Counted from the first letter of the stretch, positions 22,289 through 33,605 are shown. The stretch: DNA of 64,000 bases from Vreelandella sulfidaeris (GCA_007182875.1 AP019514.1:1550001-1614000); one strand, 5' to 3'. Notes: a model not told the origin generated them from the letters alone. Made by a program: numbers and translations.

Positions 22289-23678
22289 ATGGTTCGAGTA
22301 GCTAAAAGATTGACGCTGGTCGTTGGGTTGGGCGTGTCTGGCCGTGCTATTTGTCGGCATTTAAGTCGATTGAATGTCCCTTACATGGTGGCGGACACGC
22401 GTACTGAACCACCGGGATTAGACGACTTCCGATCGGCTCATCCTGGTATTGCGATCCACTGCGGTTCGCTTACATCGCTTGATCTGAGCGATGTAGAAGA
22501 GGTGGTGATTAGCCCTGGACTTGACCCGCGAATGCCGGGATTAGCGGCGTTGGCGGATCAGCTTAATCCTCGCACAGGCGAGCCCAGGGTAGTGGGCGAA
22601 ATAGCGTTGTTTGTTCGTGCCACAAACACGCCGATAGCCGCTATCACCGGTTCTAATGCAAAGTCGACTGTGACCACGCTGCTCGGTGAAATGGCGGCGG
22701 CCGCAGGCGTGAATGCAGCCGTTGGCGGTAATCTGGGCACCCCTGCGCTGGACCTGCTGGCCAGCCACCCGGATGCCGCACTGTATATTCTTGAGCTATC
22801 GAGCTTTCAGCTTGAAATGACGCCCCACCTGAATGCCCGTTGTGCTGCCTTTCTGAACTTGTCGGAAGATCACCTTGATCGCCATGGCGATATGCACGGC
22901 TATCGCGCTGCAAAACAGCGTATATTTATCGGTGCTCGTCACGCCGTTGTGAATGCAGATGACTCTTCCACTTGGCCTGATTACCCCGTGGAGCAGGTGG
23001 ATTACTTTTCGCATCGTGCGCCGGAAGCGGGTGAGTGGGGGTTAGCGCTTCACCAGGATAAGCTGACTTTGATGCAAGGTGCCCAGCCTTGGCTTGCTAT
23101 TGATGCGCTAAAAATCACCGGGCAACATAACTACGTCAATGCCTTGGCCGCCTTGGCGATGGGGGAGGCATTGGGGTTTGCGGCAGCATCCATGTGCGTA
23201 GCGCTGCGTGACTTCAAAGGGCTGGCACACCGCAGCGAAGTGATTGCATGTATCAATGGAGTCACCTGGGTCAACGACACCAAGGGCACCAATGTAGGGG
23301 CTACGCTGGCGGCCATTAATGGCATTGGCGCAACGTTGAAAGGACGCTTAATTTTATTGGCAGGCGGGGTTGGCAAGGGGGCAGACTTTGCGCCGTTGGC
23401 AAAGCCTTTAACAGCGTGCGCGCGTCATGTGCTGCTGTTCGGGCTTGATGCTTCGCGAATAGCCGCGGCGCTGCATGGGCAAGTAGTAACTCAGCAAGTG
23501 GACGATCTAACCCAGGCCATGCAGGTAGCTTCTGAGCTAGCCCAGCCGGGAGACTGTGTGCTGCTGTCACCCGCCTGTGCGAGTCTGGACCAGTTTGCCA
23601 ATTACCAAGAGCGCGGCGAGGTGTTTCGTCGCTGGGTGCAAGATAAGGCCCAGTCTGTTGCCGGGGGGAGCGTTATGA
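22289..23678 (+). CDS. murD: UDP-MurNAc-L-alanine:D-glutamate ligase MurD
   Basis: Adds D-glutamate as the second stem-peptide residue. It has an N-terminal Rossmann start (LTLVVGLGVSGRAICRHL), the ATP loop AITGSNAKSTVTTL (Ala where E. coli has Gly), NLSEDHLDRHGD and LLSPACASLDQF. The start is GTG 22286 or ATG 22289; AGGGAG suits the latter. As read, the frame runs on to 23731 through MSRLQ, but that segment is the FtsW N-terminus. Removing one G from the run near 23663 gives an end ...SVAGGAL and a TGA at 23676-23678 overlapping the ftsW ATG. The corrected length is about 462 residues. Confidence 0.93.
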
Positions 23679-24855
23679 GTCGACTGCAGCGTTTGCGTAA
23701 TAAGCTTACAACACGTGATCTCCCCTTGTGATGTATGGTTAATAATGGCAGCGATTGCCCTGGCGGGCTTGGGATGGGTAATGGTAAGTTCAGCATCGAT
23801 CGGCTTGCTGGAAGATACCTACCACTACTCACGCCAACATGGCATCTTTCTTGTGCTCGCTATTTTGGCCTGTGTTTTTATGCTCTGCGTGCCGCTTGAA
23901 GTTTGGCGACAGAATGCAGCGCTGATACTGCTAGCCACTATTTTTCTGTTGGTATTGGTGCTTATTATTGGTCAGGAAATTAATGGCAGTAAGCGCTGGA
24001 TAGCGCTGCCGGGGCCCTGCCTAGTTTACAAGTCTCTGAATTTGCCAAAATAGGGCTGATTTTTTATATGGCGGCATTTATGTCGCGATTCACCTATGAC
24101 CTGCGTCGCCGTGCGTTCAGTATGTGGCGTCCATTGGCAGTGCTGGCTGTTCCAGCAGGGCTGCTGTTTTTAGCACCTGATTTCGGTGGCATGGTGGTCT
24201 TTACCGTTTGCGTCATCGGTATGCTGATGATGAGCGGCGCATCGCTTTTTTTACTGGTAGGCAGCGGAGCGTTACTTGGTTCTGGGGCGGTAATGATGGT
24301 GGTGATTGAGCCCTATCGATTAGCACGGTGGACCAGTTTTCTTGATCCCTGGGCTGACCAGTTCGCGACAGGCTACCAGTTAACCCAGGCGTTAATTGCC
24401 TTTGGGCGGGGGCATGTGACGGGCACCGGCCTGGGCAACAGTGTACAGAAATTGCATTACCTGCCTGAGGCGCATACCGACTTTATCTTTGCGGTAATCG
24501 CTGAGGAGCTGGGTATGATTGGCGCGATAATGGTCGTGCTGCTATTTACCCTGTTTATTGCACGCGCCATGTGGGTAGGGCGCAAAGCTGAACTGGCAGG
24601 ACACCTTTTGGCGCTTACGTAAGCTATGGCATTGGTTTTGTTGTGGCCGCACAAGCGTTTATTAATATGGCGGTTAGCTCCGGCCTGTTACCCACGAAAG
24701 GGTTAACTTTGCCATTAATGAGCTACGGTGGCTCTAGCTTGCTAGTCACTGGAGTCATGGTGGGATTGCTGCTGCGTACAGATGCTGAAACCCGTCATCG
24801 GCCCCGGCGTGCATCTACCCCGTATAAATCGCGCTATGAACCGCGTTTATCCTAA
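23675..24855 (+). CDS. ftsW: Lipid II polymerase FtsW (three frame breaks)
   Basis: SEDS-family septal glycosyltransferase partnered with FtsI; about ten membrane helices. The inferred start MSRLQRLRNKLTTR overlaps the murD stop (ATGA). Breaks: an extra C near 23722, a lost G near 24011 (repair gives PGALPSLQVSEFAKIG, the conserved SEFAK box) and a lost T near 24612 (repair gives GHLFGAYVSYGIGFVVA). Further SEDS landmarks are YQLTQALIAFGRGHVTGTGLGNS, YLPEAHTDFIFAVIAEELG and LPLMSYGGSSLLV. The corrected length is about 393 residues. Confidence 0.94.
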
Positions 24856-24888
24856 TGTTATGCCGCTGGGTGTTATCAGGAGTTTGAT

Positions 24889-25984
24889 GTGACGACTAAC
24901 GTTAGGCGGCGAGTGCTAATCATGGCAGGTGGCACCGGCGGCCATGTTTTCCCAGCGCTTTCGCTCGCCAAAGCATTGCAGGCACAGCGGGTTAACGTCG
25001 AGTGGCTAGGCAGCCCTAGAGGAATTGAAAACCGCTTGGTGCCTGAAGCGGGCATACCATTGCATACCATTGCAATTAGCGGTTTGCGTGGTAATGGAAT
25101 GGCGGGCTGGCTAAAGGCACCGTTAAATCTTAGCCGTGCTATCTTGCAGGCGCGCGCTGTCATTCGCGAATTCAGGCCTCAAGTGGTGGTCGGCCGGGCG
25201 GCTTCGCTAGTGGCCCCGGCGGGTTGGCTGCATGGCTGTCAGGCGTTCCTCTGGTTATTCATGAGCAGAATGCCGTTGCAGGGCTCACTAATCGCGTTTT
25301 ATCCCGGCTGGCCAAGCGTACCTATGCTGCCTTCCCAGAAGCATTTGGGGCGCGGGCCGAGGTGATTGGCAATCCAGTACGTGACGATATTGCTGCCTTA
25401 GGGGAGTACGCCGCGAGATGCCGAAACGCTCTCTATTCGGCCTCTTCGCCTATTAGTGGTGGGTGGCTCGCTCGGCGCGGTTGCATTGAACGAGCGTTTA
25501 GCGCCTGCACTTGCGACACTGCCTGTTGAACAGCGCCCACAGGTGCGCCATCAGGCGGGTAAGGATCGAGACGGGATTACAGCTGAAAATTATCAGCAGC
25601 ATGGCGTGAGTGCGGAGGTTATCCCTTTATTGACGATATGGCCGCTGCATACGAATGGGCCGATTTAGTAGTATGTCGCTCCGGCGCGCTCACTGTCGCG
25701 GAGTTAGCGGCGGCTGCTAAGCCAGCACTGCTGGTGCCATTCCCTTTGCAGTCGATGATCATCAACGTATCAATGCGCAAGTGTTAGTGAAGGCGGGTGC
25801 TGCGAAGTGTGTTATTCAGTCTGAGCTAACCGAAGAGCGTTTAAGCGAATTTTTAAATGAATTGCTCGTCCCCAACACCCTGGCTGCGATGGCGGCAAAT
25901 GCACGTCAGGCCGCGCATTTAGATGCAACTGAGCGCTTGGCTGAGGGATGTTTGGCGATGATGCCGTTAGGAGACCCTGTGTGA
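24889..25984 (+). CDS. murG: Lipid II-forming GlcNAc transferase MurG (four frame breaks)
   Basis: Peripheral inner-membrane enzyme that adds GlcNAc to lipid I. The N-terminus has the glycine loop [19 protein letters not shown]. Repair of a lost G near 25195 gives [19 protein letters not shown] followed by [18 protein letters not shown]. Other breaks are near 25410, 25627 and 25745. [15 protein letters not shown] and [20 protein letters not shown] mark the UDP-GlcNAc half. The start is GTG at 24889 after CAGGAG. The corrected length is about 365 residues. The end overlaps the murC start (GTGTGA). Confidence 0.94.
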
Positions 25985-27449
25985 CCGATACAGATAAAAC
26001 CATGACAACCCCAAGTGTTACTGCCATTGGCCCTGGTATGCGTCGAATTCGACGTATTCATTTTGTCGGTGTCGGTGGCGCAGGGATGTGTGGAATCGCA
26101 GAAGTATTGGCAAACCAGGGATACGCCGTCAGCGGTAGTGACATGAAAAACTCTTCCGTCGTAGAGCGGTTGCGTCGGTGCGGTGTATGCGTGGCGATCG
26201 GCCATGCCGAAGCTAACGTTGAAAGCGCTGATGTAGTGGTAGTGTCTAGCGCCATTGATGAGAAAAACCCGGAAATACGTTGGGCGCATGAGCATCGTGT
26301 ACCGGTTGTGCGTCGGGCTGAAATGCTTGCTGAGTTGATGCGATTTCGACATGGCATTGCCGTGGCGGGCACTCATGGAAAAACCACGACGACTAGCTTG
26401 ACCGCGACTCTCCTGGCAGAAGGGGGATTAGACCCAACCTTTGTTATCGGCGGCAAGTTAACCAGTGCCGGCGCTAATGCCCGTTTGGGGGAGGGGGACT
26501 ATCTTGTTGCCGAAGCTGATGAGTCCGATGCTTCGTTTTTGCACCTACAGCCCATGGTGTCGATTGTTACTAATATTGATGCTGACCATATGGCGACCTA
26601 TGGCGGTGACTTCGAGCGGCTAAAAAGTACCTTTATCGAATTTCTGCACAATTTACCGTTTTATGGTCTCGCGGTGCTGTGTATTGATGATCCCCACGTA
26701 CGCGTGCTGTGTGAGCAGGTAAAGCGACAGTTTGTTACCTATGGGTTTGATAGCGATGCTGATTATCGCATTGTTGATTTTACCCAGCGCGGGGGTGAGG
26801 TGTCGTTTACTGCGTTACGCCCAGGTGGCGCTGAACCTCTCGCGGTGCGCTTAGCTATGCCAGGTCGCCATAATGCCTTGAATGCGATGGCAGCGATTGT
26901 CGTAGCGACGGATGCAGGCGTTAGCGATAGGGCTATTTTAAGCGGGCTGGTGGGTTTTGCAGGCGTAGGTCGCCGCTTCCAGGTGCATGGTCATTTCCCT
27001 GCACCAAAAGGGGGGGCGACATTATGCTGGTGGATGACTACGGTCATCACCCGCGTGAAGTTGACATGGTTATCCAGGCGATTCGTGCGGGATGGCCCGA
27101 CCGTCGTCTAGTCATGCTTTATCAGCCTCATCGCTACAGCCGTACTCGCGATCTATACGAGGACTTTGTACGGGTGCTTTCTCAAGTCGATACGTTAATA
27201 CTGCTTGATGTTTACAGTGCCGGTGAAACGGTTATTCCTGGCGCTGAGGGTAGAACCCTGGCGGGATCTATTCGTCAGCGCGGTGAAGTCGACCCACTCT
27301 TTGTCGAACATAAAAGTGAGTTACCTGTGCTGTTAGCCAATGTGTTACGTCCCGATGATATTTTAATTACCCAGGGCGCTGGCGATGTAGGTGGTATTTC
27401 TCTGAGCTTGGCACAGGCACAGCTAGCGATGAACGAGGTGGTACTGTGA
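25981..27449 (+). CDS. murC: UDP-MurNAc:L-alanine ligase MurC (one frame break)
   Basis: Adds L-alanine to UDP-MurNAc, the first stem residue. It contains [20 protein letters not shown], the ATP loop [30 protein letters not shown] and, after repair of the G-run near 27015, [13 protein letters not shown] and [20 protein letters not shown] at 25981 is in frame and overlaps the murG stop; ATG at 26002 is an alternative start. The corrected length is about 489 residues. The stop overlaps the ddl start. Confidence 0.95.
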
Positions 27450-28378
27450 GCGCTGAAGTAGCAACAAACGTATCCTTTGAAAACGTCGTGGTGGTTTACG
27501 GCGGGACGTCTGCTGAGCGCGAGGTATCGCTTAAAAGCGGTGCTGCAGTGCTTGAGGCGCTTCAGCGTAAAGGCGTCAATGCCTCTGGCTATGACCCTAG
27601 AGACAATGGTTTGGTCGGTTTAGAACAGTTGGCTCCTTCTGTGGTCTTTGTGGCACTGCATGGACGAGGCGGCGAAGACGGTACGCTGCAGGGAGCGCTG
27701 GAGCTGCTCGATATTGCTTATACCGGCAGTGGCGTGCTTGCTTCGGCGCTAGGGATGGATAAGCAGCGCACCAAACAGGTATGGAGCGCCGTTGGCTTGC
27801 CGACACCTGAAAGTATTATGTTGGATGAAGCGGCGGACTGGTCAGCCGTGGTGGCGCAGCTTGGCTTGCCGCTGATCGTGAAACCCGTGCATGAAGGCTC
27901 TACGCTGGGTATTAGCATTGTAAAAAGTCAGGCGGCGCTTGAGGCGGCGTATCGTGAGGCGGCGCAGTTTGATGCGCGTGTGATGGCGGAGCGATTTATA
28001 GTAGGCGAGGAGTATACGGTCGCGCTGCTTGGTGATCAGGTGTTGCCTGCGATCCGTGTTGAAGTGCCTGGCGGTTTTTATGACTACGAAGCCAAATATA
28101 TTGCTAACACCACTCAGTACCACTTGCCGTGTGGCTTGTCTTCCGAGCATGAAGCAGAGCTGGCCGTACTCTGTCAGCAGGCATTTGCGGCTATTGGTGG
28201 GGCAGGGTGGGGTAGAGTTGATGTCATGCGCGATAACGATGGACGCTTTTGGCTGCTAGAAGTCAATACAGTCCCTGGTATGACCGATCATAGCCTAGTG
28301 CCCCAGTCGGCGGCACATGCGGGCATATCCTTCGACGATCTAGTGTTAAAAATACTGCAAACCGCAGGCGGGCAGTAA
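27446..28378 (+). CDS. ddl: D-alanine:D-alanine ligase (DdlB type)
   Basis: ATP-grasp enzyme making D-Ala-D-Ala for MurF. The frame is intact at 310 residues, against 306 in E. coli DdlB. It shows [17 protein letters not shown] near the N-terminus, [37 protein letters not shown], and [20 protein letters not shown] with [13 protein letters not shown]. The GTG start overlaps the murC stop by four bases (GTGA), so the two are translationally coupled. Confidence 0.97.
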   Translation: MSAEVATNVSFENVVVVYGGTSAEREVSLKSGAAVLEALQRKGVNASGYDPRDNGLVGLEQLAPSVVFVALHGRGGEDGTLQGALELLDIAYTGSGVLASALGMDKQRTKQVWSAVGLPTPESIMLDEAADWSAVVAQLGLPLIVKPVHEGSTLGISIVKSQAALEAAYREAAQFDARVMAERFIVGEEYTVALLGDQVLPAIRVEVPGGFYDYEAKYIANTTQYHLPCGLSSEHEAELAVLCQQAFAAIGGAGWGRVDVMRDNDGRFWLLEVNTVPGMTDHSLVPQSAAHAGISFDDLVLKILQTAGGQ

Positions 28379-28411
28379 TCGCTATGGCGCGTTTGTTATG
28401 AAGGGTGCCTT

Positions 28412-29125
28412 ATGAAAAGGCGTAATGCTTGGCTGGGTATTCTCTTGCTTGCTTTGCTAATGGGGGCAGGCAGTCGTGCCCTTTGGCTGTGGTTAGACCG
28501 CCCGATTGAGCGGGTGTCGATTCGTGGTGAATGGGAATACGTAAGTGCCGATTACCTACGTACTCAGTTAGCGCCATTAGTGGTCAACGCCACTTGGCTT
28601 TCGGCAGACCTTGGTGAGTTGCGCGACCGAGCGCTACAGGTGGGCTGGTTGAATGAAGTACGTATTTCCCGTGAATGGCCTAATGCACTTGTGTTTGAAC
28701 TAGTAGAGCAGCAGCCCGTCGCGCGCTGGAATGATGATTTCTTGCTTAATCCTGAAGGCGAGCCTTTCGCATTTGCGCCATTAGCATCCCCCTCTGGTTT
28801 GCCTGACTTGGCAGGTCCCAACGGTAGCAGTGAAGAAGTGTTAAACTATTATCATCGACTAAAACTTCACTTTGAACAGTTATCGCTTGATCTTACTCAA
28901 CTTCGTTTAGAACCACGCGGAGCGTGGCGGCTGCAATTAAATGAAGGTGCTTGGGTGATGTTAGGGCGACGGCAGCATGAGGTTCGCTTGGCACGTTTAT
29001 CGGCCTCATGGCAACGCGAGCTGTATACCCTTAGCGAGCAAATCCGCTATATTGACCTGCGTTACCCTAATGGGGTCGCTGTTGCTTGGCATGGAGAAAG
29101 TGAATTTGCAGTGCAAGATGAGTAA
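28412..29125 (+). CDS. ftsQ: Cell division protein FtsQ
   Basis: Bitopic divisome protein; with FtsL and FtsB it controls septal synthesis. A short cytoplasmic N-terminus is followed by a membrane helix (LGILLLALLMGAGSRALWLW). The POTRA domain starts at PIERVSIRGEWEYVSADYL, and the beta domain ends with YIDLRYPNGVAVAWHGES. Intact at 237 residues, somewhat shorter than E. coli FtsQ (276). Unusually, ftsA does not follow directly; a 313-base AT-rich gap intervenes. Confidence 0.93.
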   Translation: MKRRNAWLGILLLALLMGAGSRALWLWLDRPIERVSIRGEWEYVSADYLRTQLAPLVVNATWLSADLGELRDRALQVGWLNEVRISREWPNALVFELVEQQPVARWNDDFLLNPEGEPFAFAPLASPSGLPDLAGPNGSSEEVLNYYHRLKLHFEQLSLDLTQLRLEPRGAWRLQLNEGAWVMLGRRQHEVRLARLSASWQRELYTLSEQIRYIDLRYPNGVAVAWHGESEFAVQDE

Positions 29126-29187
29126 CTCTTCTATTACTTGAAGCAAATAAGGTGTAAAAGTAAGTGGTTGCCATCGTTGAAAAAGCT

Positions 29188-29224
29188 AATAATGGGCTTT
29201 AAATTGCTTTCCCGGCCCATTATT
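29188..29224. repeat. Inverted repeat in the ftsQ-ftsA gap
   Basis: The arms AATAATGGGC (29188-29197) and GCCCATTATT (29215-29224) are perfect complements around a 17-base loop. No T-run follows on the plus strand. It could be an attenuator, an operator or a weak terminator. Confidence 0.75.
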
Positions 29225-29374
29225 GTGGGTTTGTAGTAGTCGTATTGAAGCTGTTGTTTCTATACTATGGGTTAGTCGCGGGTTAAATGGTTTTTAATTT
29301 TGGCTATTTGTACTTGGCGAATGTCTCGGTAATAGCACTGATTATTTTGGGTAGCACGTTTTCAATGTTAAGCG

Positions 29375-29402
29375 TTGGATTAAACGTCACCCTATTTATA
29401 GT
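29375..29402 (+). promoter_or_regulatory. Candidate promoter of ftsAZ
   Basis: TTGGAT (29375-29380) and TATAGT (29397-29402) are 16 bases apart, ending 36 bases before the ftsA start. Confidence 0.4.
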
Positions 29403-29438
29403 TACTTTTAACAATGACGCAAGGAGATTTCCCGACTC

Positions 29439-30727
29439 ATGGCAGGCTCACCTAACGCATCCAATATGGTGGTCGGGCTGGACATTGGAACGTCCAAGGT
29501 CGTCGCGATAGTCGGTCAACCTACCGATGACGGCGGAATTGAAATTGCCGGTATTGGCTCGCATCCCTTCGCGGGGTATGAAGCGCGGCGTCGTGATCAA
29601 TATTGAATCAACAGTGCAGTCAATCCAGCGAGCTGTTGAAGAAGCCGAGTTGATGGCTGGCTGTGATATTCACTCGGTATATGTGGGTGTGGCCGGTAGC
29701 CATATTAGTTCAATGAACTCGGATGGCGTAGTGGCCATCAAAGAACGCGAAGTCACTCCCTCCGATATTGAACGAGTTATTGATTCGGCACGTGCGCGTG
29801 CTATTTCTGAAGGGCAGCGTGTGTTACATGTGCTGCCTCAGGAGTTCTCAATCGATGCTCAAGGCGGCATTCGCGAGCCGCTAGGTATGTCCGGTGTGCG
29901 TTTGGAAGCCCAGGTGCATTTGGTGACAGCTGCCTCAAACGCAGTGCAAAATATTGAAAAGTGCGTGCGCCGCTGTGGATTGGAGGTTGATGCTATTATT
30001 TTGGAGCAGCTTGCTTCAAGTATGGCTGTTCTAACTGAAGATGAGCGTGAGCTGGGTGTCTGTATGGTAGATATTGGTGGTGGCACCACGGATATGGCCA
30101 TTTTCAGCGAAGGCGCGATTCGCCACACGGCAGTTATCCCTATCGCCGGTGACCAGGTCACTAACGATATTGCGATGGCATTGCGTACACCAACGCAGCA
30201 CGCTGAAGAGATAAAGGTTAAATATGCTTGCGCGCTAACCCATTTAGCGGCAAGTGATGAAATGATCAAAGTGCCTAGTGTAGGCGATCGTCCTGCGCGT
30301 GACCTATCACGGCAAGCACTTGCCGAAGTGGTAGAGCCACGCTATGAAGAGCTGTTTACGCTAGTACGTGATGAATTGCGCCGTAGTGGCTATGAAGACA
30401 TGGTGGCTGCCGGGATAGTGCTTACTGGTGGCACCTCGCGCATGGAAGGTGTTAGCGAATTGGCGGAAGAGATTTTCATATGCCTGTTCGTATCGCATGT
30501 CCGCAGAATGTAAGAGGTTTGGCGGATGTCGTTCGTAACCCAATTTATGCGACGGGCGTTGGTCTGCTGCATTATGCCTTGCAGGAAACGCGTCATGGGC
30601 AAGGTCTTAAAAGCCAAGGGGGGTGGTTGCAGCTCATAAGGGCCGCAATGAGCTTGCCCGGCGTGATATCAAGGAAGACTATTCGGCGCTAGCAAGAATG
30701 AAAGGCTGGTTCAAAGGAAATTTCTGA
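29439..30727 (+). CDS. ftsA: Cell division protein FtsA (three frame breaks)
   Basis: Actin-like ATPase that tethers FtsZ to the membrane. The start [20 protein letters not shown] is at 29439 after CAAGGAGA. It contains [45 protein letters not shown] and, after repair near 30475, [18 protein letters not shown] with [13 protein letters not shown]. The C-terminal amphipathic membrane-targeting helix [11 protein letters not shown] is visible after repair of the G-run near 30618. The first break is near 29570. The corrected length is about 429 residues. Confidence 0.95.
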
Positions 30728-30761
30728 CAGGGCCGCAAGCGCGGTTCAGGAGACGGGGCTT

Positions 30762-31938
30762 ATGTTCGAATTGGTAGATAACGCACCCTCGAGCAGTGCG
30801 GTCATCAAAGTGGTTGGTGTTGGCGGCGGTGGCGGCAATGCTGTTAACCACATGGTCGAAAGTAATATTGAAGGCGTAGAGTTTATCTGCGCTAACACGG
30901 ATGCACAGGCGCTTAAGCGTGTGTCGGCGAAAACCGTGTTACAGCTAGGCAGTGAAATTACCAAAGGGTTGGGTGCAGGTGCCAATCCTGAGGTAGGTCG
31001 CCAAGCGGCAATGGAAGACCGCGAGCGCATTGCGGAGTTACTGGTCGGCGCCGATATGGTGTTTATCACTGCCGGTATGGGCGGTGGTACAGGCACTGGA
31101 GGCGCGCCCGTTGTTGCTCAGGTCGCCAAAGAATTAGGTATTCTAACTGTCGCAGTCGTCACGCGTCCCTTCCCCTTCGAAGGGCCGAAGCGTATGCGTG
31201 CGGCTGAAGAGGGCATGAAAGAGCTCTCTGAGCACGTCGATTCGTTGATCACTATTCCCAACGAAAAACTGCTGTCGGTGCTGGGCAAAATGCCACGCTG
31301 CTAACGGCGTTTAGCGCTGCTAACGATGTGCTATTGGGAGCGGTTCAAGGGATTGCCGAGCTGATTACCAGCCCCGGTATAATCAACGTCGACTTCGCTG
31401 ACGTGCGCACCGTTATGTCAGAAATGGGCATGGCGATGATGGGCACCGGCGGGCGACGGGTGAAAACCGCGCGCGTGAAGCTGCCGAAAAAGCCATTCGC
31501 AGCCCGCTACTGGAAGATATCGATCTTCATGGCGCACGCGGCATTCTGGTCAACATCACTGCTGGTCCTGATTTGTCGATCGGCGAGTTCAATGATGTCG
31601 GTGCCACCGTACAAGAGTTTGCGTCGCCAGATGCTACCATCGTAGTGGGCACTTCCATTGATATGGAAATGTCCGACGAGTTACGCGTCACGGTTGTTGC
31701 TGCAGGCTTAGACGGTAACAAAGCCAAAACGGCCGCACGTGAGCCAGCGCGTCGTTCGGCGGCGGAAACATCATCTGATTATCGCAAGTTGCAGCAACCG
31801 ACTGTTATGCGTCAGCAGGCGACAGCCCGAGCTGAAGCGCCCGAAGCTGCCGCGAGCCCTCGCCCTGAAAAGCGTCGCGCTACAGAAGCCGATGACTATT
31901 TGGATATCCCTGCCTTTCTTCGTCGTCAGGCGGATTGA
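30762..31938 (+). CDS. ftsZ: Cell division protein FtsZ (two frame breaks)
   Basis: Tubulin-like GTPase that forms the cytokinetic ring. It contains the N-terminal [17 protein letters not shown], the GTP-binding [16 protein letters not shown] and [13 protein letters not shown]. An A is lost near 31291 (repair gives [16 protein letters not shown]) and the frame shifts again near 31462 (repair gives [17 protein letters not shown]). The C-terminal peptide that binds FtsA and ZipA is [15 protein letters not shown]. The corrected length is about 391 residues. Confidence 0.97.
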
Positions 31939-31969
31939 TCCTCTGCATCCGGTTCATGGCTTCAGCGAG

Positions 31970-32000
31970 CGAGCGTTTATTGGCTAAAACGCTCGTTTGC
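31970..32000 (+). terminator. Stem-loop after ftsZ
   Basis: The perfect 9-base stem CGAGCGTTT / AAACGCTCG has an 8-base loop (ATTGGCTA) and a short T-rich tail. It sits between ftsZ and lpxC and may reduce read-through. Confidence 0.55.
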
Positions 32001-32070
32001 TGTTAAAGTGAACACTGTTTGATAACTTTTTCCTACGGTCATCGCCGCCACAAGAGTACGACTACTACCC

Positions 32071-32981
32071 ATGATCAGACAACGCACCCTACAAAACGTC
32101 ATTCGCGCCACCGGCGTGGGTCTGCATTCTGGCAAAAAAGTCCACTTGGCTTTGCGTCCGGCGCCCGTCAATACGGGGATTGTATTTGTTAGAACCGATC
32201 TGGATCCTGTTGTACATGTGCCAGCGCGTGCTGAATTGGTTGAAGATACCAAGCTGTGCACGGCACTGTCATTCAGTGGGGTAAAAGTAGCCACGGTTGA
32301 GCACCTAATGTCAGCATTTGCCGGGCTGGGTATTGATAATGCTTATGTAGACATTAGCGAACCTGAAGTACCCATTATGGATGGGAGTGCGAGTCCGTTC
32401 GTGTTTTTGATTCAATCGGCGGGTATTTTAGAGCAGGATGCGGCGAAGAAATTCATTCGTATTAAGCATCGCGTAGCGGTTAGTGATGGCGATAAAGAGG
32501 CTGTGTTCCTGCCTCACCAAGGATTCAAGGTTTCCTTTGCGATTGATTTTGATCACCCTGTTTTGACCAGCAAAAACAGACTGCACTGATCGATTTTTCG
32601 ACCACATCTTTTGTTAAAGAAGTGTCACGGGCACGTACCTTTGGGTTTATGCGTGACTTAGAATTTTTGCGCTCTAATAACCTAGCGTTAGGCGGAAGTT
32701 TAGACAACGCCATTGTGGTTGATGATTACCGAATCGTTAACGAAGGTGGTCTTCGCTATGAAGACGAGTTTGTTAAGCATAAAGTTTTGGATGCAATAGG
32801 TGATTTGTATCAATTGGGCTATAGCTTGATCGGTGAGTTTCGTGGCGTGAAGTCAGGACACGCCCTGAACAACCAGCTTTGCCGTGAATTGATGGCGCAG
32901 CCAGATGCCTACGAAATAGTCACCTTTGAAGAAGAAAAAGCGGTAGCGCCAATTTCTTATGCTGCGCCTGCAATGGCATAG
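32071..32981 (+). CDS. lpxC: UDP-3-O-acyl-GlcNAc deacetylase LpxC (one frame break)
   Basis: Zinc enzyme for the committed step of lipid A synthesis. It contains [19 protein letters not shown], the zinc-binding [53 protein letters not shown], and [14 protein letters not shown] with SGHALNN near the end. One T is lost near 32565 (repair gives [20 protein letters not shown]). The corrected length is about 303 residues (E. coli 305). It closes the dcw region as in E. coli. Confidence 0.96.
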
Positions 32982-33066
32982 TCTAGGTTTTCATTGGTGA
33001 TTGGCGCGCTTGTTAAGTAAGCAATTTGCTAACTTGCTAGTACTCTCAGCAGTGTGTCAATATAAA

Positions 33067-33098
33067 TAAAGCATCGCTTAGGCGGTGCTTTATTTTTA
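33067..33098. terminator. Terminator between convergent lpxC and dciA
   Basis: The 11-base stem TAAAGCATCGC / GCGGTGCTTTA (one G-T pair) with a TTAG loop is followed by TTTTTA. A-rich sequence on the other side could let it serve dciA too. Confidence 0.7.
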
Positions 33099-33140
33099 TA
33101 AGCTATTGATATTTAATAGAAAGTTATTGGCGGAAAAGTA

Positions 33141-33605
33141 TTACTTATTAGATGGCCGGGCATGGGACGCAAGCCGTTCCAGAGCGCGTTTTAGCGCCGG
33201 GTTGGTAGTGTCATCCGCACACTCCGCCAGTGTTTTGCCAGCATCTACCGATAGGCTACGTGTGTTGCGTGGTGGTGTCACAATAGGGCGCACTGGACGT
33301 ACCTTGAAGGTAAATCCGTTTACTCCCTCAAAGCCGGGCAGTTGATGTAGCAGGTCTAAGAGGAGGCGCTGCTCAAAGCGCAACCACGTTAACCAACTGG
33401 CTTGGCCGCTAATCAATGTTAATCGACCTTCGCGAAAACCACCGACAAAAATATGTTCACGCATCTCTTCGGGTAGATGAGCACGCAGGTGCCGTTGGGC
33501 CTGATCGATTAAACGAGAAAGGCGCATTAACTGATTAATATCACCCGAGTTGGTGAGCAAGCGGGCGATGGGCTGGGCGCGAGAACGCTTAACCTTTATA
33601 CTCAT
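33141..33605 (-). CDS. dciA: DciA family (DUF721) replicative-helicase operator
   Basis: DUF721 proteins include DciA, the ancestral partner that loads DnaB in bacteria lacking DnaC. The protein has the domain core INQLMRLSRLIDQAQRHLRA, LPEEMREHIFVGGFREGRL and LISGQASWLTWLRFEQRLLL, with a basic RPVRPIVTPPR segment and a short C-terminal helix. Intact at 154 residues. It diverges from the SecM-like/secA unit, a placement seen in Pseudomonas. The functional assignment rests on the domain, not on residues proven for activity. Confidence 0.8.
   Translation of the reverse strand: MSIKVKRSRAQPIARLLTNSGDINQLMRLSRLIDQAQRHLRAHLPEEMREHIFVGGFREGRLTLISGQASWLTWLRFEQRLLLDLLHQLPGFEGVNGFTFKVRPVRPIVTPPRNTRSLSVDAGKTLAECADDTTNPALKRALERLASHARPSNK

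Larger units (their letters stand above)
29126..29438. other. AT-rich gap between ftsQ and ftsA
   Basis: This 313-base stretch holds no supported gene. It is visibly richer in A and T than its surroundings. It contains a 10-base inverted repeat (29188-29224), a TATACT at 29261-29266 without a good -35, and a better promoter candidate at 29375-29402. CAAGGAGA lies before the ftsA start. A hydrophobic open frame beginning at 29287 runs into ftsA in another frame and lacks a ribosome binding site. Confidence 0.7.

Noticed and set aside
29287..29511. A hydrophobic open frame between ftsQ and ftsA
   Set aside because: It has no ribosome binding site, AT-rich composition explains the hydrophobicity, and it runs into ftsA in a different frame.
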